DNA from: G963675935 sp963803125
Lineage (GTDB): Bacteria; Planctomycetota; Planctomycetia; Pirellulales; Thermoguttaceae
Length of the DNA: 64,000 bases
Direction of reading: 5' to 3'
Assembly (NCBI GenBank): GCA_963803125.1
Contig: CAWDLR010000002.1
Span: 682,001-746,000, forward strand
This document shows, piece by piece, positions 58,442 to 64,000 of this stretch. Both the position numbers and the translations under genes were made by a program. Each line of letters opens with the position of its first letter. The stretch's first letter is position 1. Below the pieces are notes generated by a model. It was not told the origin of the DNA and ran no database searches. It worked only from the letters and a program-made list of their open reading frames with translations.

Positions 58442-61400
58442 ATGAAAACTAGTAGCCGTCTCAACCGCCATTTGGGAAGTTCGGTCTTTGTCGTCGCGCT
58501 GCTGGCCTCTCTGACCATGATGGCGCGGCCGCTGTCTGCCGCCGGAGCGGGCGTGCGGGGTCAAGTCCTCGCGCTCGACGAGCAAGGGCGACTCACCGGC
58601 ATCGTCGCCGGGGCCGCCATCGAGCTGACGAACCAGGCCGGCCAGGTGGCGGGACGGGCCACCTCCGACGCCGAGGGCGCCTACAAGATCGACATTCTCC
58701 CCGGCAGCTATCTCTACAAGGTTCGGGCTGCCGGCTTCCGCGATGAGAACGTCGGCCGCGGCATCCAACTGAAACTCACCGAAGGATACAGCATCTACAA
58801 CTTCTCGCTGACTAGGGGAAAGAATGACCCCAACGAGCAGCCGACGCCGCCGCCGGTCGTGCCGATCGGCAAGCTCCAGGGGAGAGTGCTCGAACAAACC
58901 GGCGACGGAAAGCTGGTCGGCATTCCCGGCGCTACCGTTTCGCTCCGCGGCAGCGGCAGCCGCGGCTTGCTCACGGCCGTCGCCGACCGTCAAACCGGCG
59001 GGGACGCGGCGGGGCATTACGAGATTACCCTGGCGGCCAGCACGTGGCGGGCATCGGCCTCCGCCCCCGGTTTCCCATCCGCCGAACCGGCCACGATCGA
59101 CATCCCCGCCGATCAGACCGCCACCCATGATTTCATCCTGACCCGCAAGCTGCCGCCGCCGATCGCCGGCGCCCAGGGGATTCGCGGAACCGTTCGCGTC
59201 CGCGGCGAGAAAGGGGCCAGCGACGCGCGGCCGCCGCTGAAGATCACGATCGCCGCAGCAGACGCGTCAGCGAACTCGACCGAGCCGGGCACCGACGGCC
59301 AGGGCAGATATTCCCAGGACCTGCGGCCGGGCACGTACCAGGTGACGGCGGAAGCCCCCGGCTATGTGACCGCCCGCAGCGGCCCCAAGGCCGTCTTCGC
59401 CACGAAGTATACGATCGTCGATTTGACGCTCACGCCGTCGCCGATCAATGTGCCGGTCACTTTCGAGGGAGTGGTCTACCAGCAGACGGGCGAGGACGAA
59501 AGCACAAAGCGCCCCTTGCCGCGAGCGGCCGTCGAAGTTCGCCGCCAGGGCGGCACGGCCAACCCGGTGCAAGAGCAATGCGACGAACAAGGGCGCGTGC
59601 AGATGACCATCCCCGGCGGACTGGGAGACTATCAGGCCACTGCCCGCATGAGCGGCTATCGCCCGCAGAGCGTCCGCATTCTCGTGCGTGATCCCAGCGA
59701 ACACCATGCGGCGGAATTTGTGCTGATCAAGGCCAAATCGCTGGCGTTCGAGGGCATCGTTTACGAGCAGACCGGCAACGACGAAGCGACGAATCGCCCG
59801 CTGGCCGGAGCGACCGTCAGCCTGCGGCAAGGCGGCACGACCGGGGCCCCCGGCACCACGGGCGCTAACGGCCGGGCGCGGCTGCTGGTGCTGCCCGGCG
59901 ACTATCAGGCCGAAGCGAGCATGGCCAGCCTCGGTTCGCAGACCCTCGACGTCACGGTTCGCGAGGGCGGTCCGAATCGGGCCGAGTTCGTGCTGAAACG
60001 GCCGCTGGGATCGCCGAGTTTTGAGGGACGGGTGTTCGGGCAAACGGGCGATGACGCTGCCTCGCGCCGCCCCTTGCAGGGCGCGAGCATTCTGATCGGC
60101 AAACGCCCGCAGGCCGCCGGCGGCGAGACGCAGGGCACGACCGACGCCGACGGCGCGGCGCAGGTGGACATCGCCGCTGGGCCGGGAGATTACCAAGTGA
60201 CCGCCAAGATGGACGGCTATAGTTCGCAGTCGCTGGGCCTGGTGGTCCGCGGCGACGAGCACCATGCCGCCGAGTTCGTGCTCAAGAAGCGTTCCGCCCC
60301 GCTGACGTTCCAGGGCGCGGTCTTCGTACAACGGGGCGACGACGCGGCCACCCGTCGTCCACTGCCCGGGGCGGCCGTTCAGCTCTCGCCGCTCGCCGGG
60401 GCGGGCGATGCCTCGCCCGTGCAAGGCACCACCGACCGGCAGGGCCAAGTGGGATTGAGCGTCGAGACCGGGCCGGGCAGGTACCAGGCCACCGCCAGCC
60501 GGTCGAAGCTGGGCTCGCAGACCCTCCGCGTCGTCATTCGCCCTAGCGGCGAGAACCGGGCGGAGTTCGTCCTCAAGCTGCCGTTGCCGCCGCCGCAATA
60601 TCCGACGTTCCAAGGCATCGTCTACGTGCAGCAAGGCGAAGAGCCGCGGCGGCGGCTGCCGGGGGCCACCGTCCGCATCTGGAAATCGGACTGGTCGGCG
60701 CAGGGCCAGACTGACGACCAGGGCAGCGTCCGCCTAACCAAGCTCTCCGGGCCGGGCACGTATCAGGCCGAGGCCGGGATGAAGGACTGCCAGTCGCCGG
60801 GGCCGGTTGACGTCGTCATCCGCCCAAGAGGCGAGACGAGGCAAGAGTTCGTCCTTTCTCTGCGAAAGCCCGTCCAGCGGCATGTGTCGTTCGCGGCCAC
60901 GGTGGTTGGCAAGACCGGCGACGACGTGTCGGCCGAAGCCCCGTTGGCCGGGGCGACCGTCTGGATTTCCAAACCGGACGGGTCTGCAAAGCAGCAACGA
61001 TCGACCGGACAGGATGGCCAAGCCCGCATGGATCTTCCCGCAGGAGCGGGCGAGTATCTTGCCGGGGCCGAGTTCGCGGATATCAACCGAGCCGGGTGGA
61101 CATCACGATCGGCCCGGATGGCGAGACCACGTACAGGTTCGTATTGGAGCGACGAGTGCCGCCGCGCGTGGCCCTGCTGGCCACGGTGGTCGGCAAGACC
61201 GGTGACGACGTGACCGCTGAAGCCCCGTTGGCCGGGGCGACCGTCTGGATTTCCAAACCGGATGGGAGCGGGAAGATCCGCGGCGCCACAAGATCGAATG
61301 GCCAAGCCCGTTTGAATGTCGCCAGCGGGCCGGGCGAGTACGTCGCCGGCGCCGAGTTCGCGGATATCGGCCGGTTCGTGCGAATGTCACCATCGCTTCC

Positions 61401-61979
61401 GCCGGCGTGACTGTCCACAAGTTCCTCATGAGCAAGGCCGGCTCGATCCTCGACGTAGTCGTGATTGACGATAGAAAGCAACCGCTGGTCGGCGCCAGCG
61501 TCGAACTGCGGCGGCAAGACAACGGCGGCGGGCTCGCCCAGGGCAGATCCGCCGCCGGCGGCCGCGTCCGGCTGAACGTCTCGGCCGGGCCGGGCAGTTA
61601 TGAGCTTGGCGCCCAATTGAACGGCTACAAGCCGGGACGCCGCACGATCACAATCAGCGACAACGGCCGCGGCCGTGAGACGATCGTTCTCCAGAAACAG
61701 CAGACGGCCCAGCCGAGGCTGACAGTCATCGTCAGCGGACAAAACGCCGGCGGGGCAAGCACGCTGCTAAACGGCGCTTCCGTGCAGATCAGCCGCGACA
61801 ACCGCCCCGTCAAGACGGGCCGGACCGACAGTCGCGGCCGCTTCACCGCCAACCTCGGACCGGGCGATTATCAGGTCCGCGTCAGCTCGCCCGGTTACGC
61901 GCCCGCCAATTTCGCCAGAGTGACGGTTGGCCCCGACGGCCGGGAAGAGAAAATCGTGTTGCACGCCAACATCCAGTAA
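58442..61979 (+). CDS. Twelve-unit CnaB/carboxypeptidase-regulatory repeat protein (two frameshifts)
   Basis: About 1,179 residues after correction, with a signal peptide (VFVVALLASLTMMARPLSAA). I count twelve beta-sandwich units of roughly 90-100 residues, each with a strand like FEGVVYQQTGEDESTKRPL and a GATVxL strand, then GDYxAxA. Units 9 and 10 (60899 and 61183) are nearly identical in DNA, so they come from a recent tandem duplication. A missing G at 61094-61096 (GGG for GGGG) and a missing T at 61375-61376 (TT for TTT) split the frame. With both restored, the sequence reads GRFRANVTIASAGVTVHKFL continuously to 61979. Surface adhesion or matrix function is inferred from the fold. Confidence 0.85.
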
Positions 61980-62052
61980 AGTGACATGCTGTCCGCGCGG
62001 CACGCATGTCAACATCCAGATCGCTATCGCCCGGAAATAAGGAGCCGAAACG

Positions 62053-63096
62053 ATGAGGACTCAGTTCGCGATTCGAGTACTGGCGGCGCTGACGGCGTTT
62101 GCCCTCGCCGCCCCCGCGCTGCTCGCCCAGTCAAGCAAGAAGCAGCCCCAGCAGCCAGCGGACGTGGGCATCGAGTTGGGGCTGTGGGACATGCTCATCG
62201 CCGGCCGGCCGGACATCAAACCCACCCTGTCGAACCAGCAGCGAACCCGGCTCGAACAGCTCGTTGAGGGTTTGGACTCCGACCGCTACCGCCAGTTGAA
62301 GCAGCAGACCAGGGCGTACGCCAATGCGCCCCGCGGCAAACGCCCGACCGACGAGGAGCAAAAGGCCCTGACCGACGCCCGCAGAGAACTTGACGCCATG
62401 CTCCGTCAGCTCCGCGGGAAGGTCACGGCATTTCTGACTCCCGCACAGAGTGCGTACCTGTTCAGCCCGTATCGCGGGCGGGCCAGCGGGCTGATAAGCG
62501 GCGTGCTCCGCAGCGTCGCTCTCAGCGGAGAGCAAAAGGCCAAACTGGAAGGCCTGGCGAAGCAGTTCGATTCCCTCATGTTCGAGCCGCTGCAACAGAT
62601 GGACGTGATGACGCCGGAGCAAAAGCAGGCGCAGCGCAAGGCCATCGAGGCTGCGCGAGCCGCCGGCAAGACCGGCAGGGACCTGCAACTGGCGCTGCAG
62701 GGAGCCGTGCAGCTTAGCGATGAGCAGAAGGCCGCCAAGAGTGCCGCTCAGAAGGAGATTGACGAGTTGGACAAGAGATTGGTGGCCGAAATGGCGTCTC
62801 TGTTGACGGCCGAACAGCGACCGGAGTTTGACCGGCGGCTTCCGCCGAAGCTCCGGTCGGCTGCCGCCGAAAGCAAAAATGCCGAAAGCAACAAGGCGGC
62901 GACGCCGGCCGACGGCGGCAGCCGCCCCGGGCTGCGCGATTGGACCGATAAGGCCGGCAAACCGCTGTTCAAAGCGACGTTCCGCGGCGTGGAAGACGGC
63001 TACGTCAAATTGGAAAAAGCCGACGGCACCATCGCCAAGTTGGCCTTCGACAGCCTGAGCGAGGCTGATCAGCAGTTCGTCGTCGAGAACCAGTGA
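62053..63096 (+). CDS. SHD1-domain secreted protein
   Basis: 347 residues with a signal peptide at 1-26 (LAALTAFALAAPALLAQ). A charged helical region follows (RRELDAMLRQLRGKVTAFLT; PEQKQAQRKAIEAARAAGK). The C-terminal ~55 residues match the SHD1 (SLA1 homology 1) domain: LRDWTDKAGKPLFKATFRGV, YVKLEKADGTIAKLAFDSLS and DQQFVVENQ. In planctomycetes this domain is common in secreted and signalling proteins; its ligand there is not known. It is the last of the plus-strand surface genes at 54-63 kb, 73 bases after the CnaB gene. Confidence 0.88.
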   Translation: MRTQFAIRVLAALTAFALAAPALLAQSSKKQPQQPADVGIELGLWDMLIAGRPDIKPTLSNQQRTRLEQLVEGLDSDRYRQLKQQTRAYANAPRGKRPTDEEQKALTDARRELDAMLRQLRGKVTAFLTPAQSAYLFSPYRGRASGLISGVLRSVALSGEQKAKLEGLAKQFDSLMFEPLQQMDVMTPEQKQAQRKAIEAARAAGKTGRDLQLALQGAVQLSDEQKAAKSAAQKEIDELDKRLVAEMASLLTAEQRPEFDRRLPPKLRSAAAESKNAESNKAATPADGGSRPGLRDWTDKAGKPLFKATFRGVEDGYVKLEKADGTIAKLAFDSLSEADQQFVVENQ

Positions 63097-63104
63097 TCTA
63101 CGCC

Positions 63105-63297
63105 GGGTGCGAGCGTCGAGTGGCTCGCCATTGACGCAACCGAAGCCGTCGGCAGGCCGAACCACCTGCCCTCCAGAACCCCATGCGAAGGGGTTGACCT
63201 CGACTGCTTGGCTGCCGCTATTCGGTTGCCAATGGCAACCCCCAGCGACAGACGGAAGCAGGATTGCAAGCATCGCCAGGATTCGGCGCATCGGCAT
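63105..63297 (-). other. Possible small lipoprotein, minus strand
   Basis: A minus-strand frame starts PMRRILAMLAILLPSVAGGC, a good signal peptide with a lipobox Cys at about residue 21, followed by HWQPNSGSQAVEVNPFAWGS. The stretch to about 63105 looks like a small lipoprotein. Beyond that the frame runs into the complement of the SHD1 gene as shadow sequence, so either the real stop has been lost or the whole frame is chance. The rest of 63097-63676 shows no gene. Confidence 0.3.
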
Positions 63298-63676
63298 TGC
63301 TCCTGAACCGAAGCTGAATATCCATAGTCTGCGGTGGTGTCAACGGCTCTTTGGGACACATATTGGCCCACCGTTCGGCAGCCACGACCGTTATCCTCAT
63401 AAATCGGCAAGAAACGCAGCCAGCGACCAGCTTCAGCCTCCGTAAACGCGCAACTGCCTTTTTTGCCAATATGTTACGCTTACGCCCCACTACCAGTGTC
63501 ACTTATCACCCGCCTAACGCTGAAGGCTGATCGGCGATCGCTTTCCAGCGATCTCAGTGGTTTCCGGGGAAACGCTCTCAAGCAGCGGAAAAAACCCGGT
63601 CACAAACCGTGTCACGCCAGTAATAGAAGCAGAGAGAGCAATTCACCCTAACCCTCCAAATGAAAGGAGAAAAATC

Positions 63677-64000
63677 ATGAAGGCTCTCAGACGAAACCTG
63701 TTGCTCGGCGTGTTCGCGGTTACTTTGGCGGCTTACGGGACGACGATGGCCTCGGCGGCCCCTCCCCCGCACTTCCCCCCGCACTTCCCGCACTACGGAC
63801 CGGGCCCCTGGATCCCCGGTTACCCCACTCCCGTGAAACCCTGGTACAAGCCCTATCATCCCTGGCCTCGGCTGGTAGTGGTTGTTCCGCCGCGGCCGTA
63901 CATCCTCGCCGCCAACGTGGCTCCCGCGGCCTGCATCCGCCTGGTCAACCCAATCGAGAACCGCTCGGCGCTGCGGTACACAGTCAATGGTGGAGTCGTT
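63677..64000 (+). CDS. Secreted Pro/His/Tyr-rich protein, 5' part
   Basis: ATG 63677 has AAAGGAG 7 bases upstream. The signal peptide is in NLLLGVFAVTLAAYGTTMAS, followed by the low-complexity PPHFPPHFPHYGPGPWIPGY, then YKPYHPWPRLVVVVPPRPY. A folded segment (CIRLVNPIENRSALRYTVNG) begins near residue 87. The frame is open to the end of the window. Planctomycete secreted proteins with such leaders and a following beta domain exist, but the name cannot be given from this part. Confidence 0.8.
   Translation, partial: MKALRRNLLLGVFAVTLAAYGTTMASAAPPPHFPPHFPHYGPGPWIPGYPTPVKPWYKPYHPWPRLVVVVPPRPYILAANVAPAACIRLVNPIENRSALRYTVNGGVV

Noticed and set aside
62131..63297. 388-residue minus-strand frame
   Set aside because: Mostly the complement of the SHD1 gene. 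Only the first ~65 residues are listed, as a low-confidence candidate.

Overview
The window looks like a chromosomal segment from a planctomycete, probably of the Pirellulales type. The evidence is the gene content: three DUF1559 proteins (two with the prepilin-like N-terminus usual in this phylum), a giant secreted protein with an LEPRxLL-type N-terminus and a dockerin, a DUF2961 protein, a DUF1844 protein, an orphan mraZ with no division cluster, an ECF sigma factor near a Ser/Thr kinase with zinc-ribbon and TPR-like parts, an SHD1-domain protein, and GC-rich coding sequence with long antisense shadow frames. I recognise no rRNA, tRNA or CRISPR array.

Layout. 1-3.8 kb: end of a TPR protein, then a scrap of mobile DNA (3' end of a group II intron with a truncated maturase, a 23-bp perfect hairpin with three short direct repeats, a degenerate XRE gene, a truncated DDE transposase, a REP-like pair). 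3.8-13 kb: a GH2 beta-galactosidase-like enzyme, a lipoprotein plus DUF2752 pair, mraZ, DUF1844, CTP synthase and a mazEF pair. 13-20 kb: a membrane protein, DUF1559, an acidic D/E protein, purine nucleoside phosphorylase, a BrnT-like/XRE pair, a GH51 arabinofuranosidase and a VapBC pair. 20-28 kb: isoleucyl-tRNA synthetase carrying several repeat insertions, three membrane proteins including a CPBP protease, purN and an EamA transporter. 28-41 kb: DUF1559 divergent from a 9-kb LTD/CotH/PA14/FN3/dockerin gene, then DUF2961. 41-54 kb, mostly minus strand: Mg2+ P-type ATPase, HEAT protein, a six-hairpin-type glycosidase, zinc-ribbon protein, ECF sigma factor, outer-membrane protein and Ser/Thr kinase. 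54-64 kb, plus strand: a run of secreted or lipid-anchored proteins, two built of tandem CnaB/carboxypeptidase-regulatory repeats, then SHD1 and Pro/His-rich secreted proteins.

Two features cut across the whole window. First, it is full of palindromic dispersed repeats in several families (GTTTAGCCGC core, AAAAGGGGACA REP-like, GTTCCCACGC, GTGGGGCAGACATTCC, CCCTCTCCC). Some lie inside protein genes: ileS carries four separate repeat-derived insertions and the GH2 gene carries one. Second, eight genes are interrupted by single-base shifts, most in short homopolymers (purine nucleoside phosphorylase, ileS, the dockerin gene, DUF2961, HEAT, and both CnaB genes, one of them twice). This pattern looks more like sequencing or assembly indels than gene decay, so I describe these loci as single genes and mark the shift.

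Functionally the window combines housekeeping genes (pyrG, ileS, purN, PNP, mgtA) with polysaccharide degradation (GH2, GH51, a six-hairpin glycosidase, the dockerin/CotH protein) and a cell-surface repeat-protein locus. The sigma factor, kinase and outer-membrane gene near 48-53 kb probably form a regulatory or envelope module, but this is inference from proximity.
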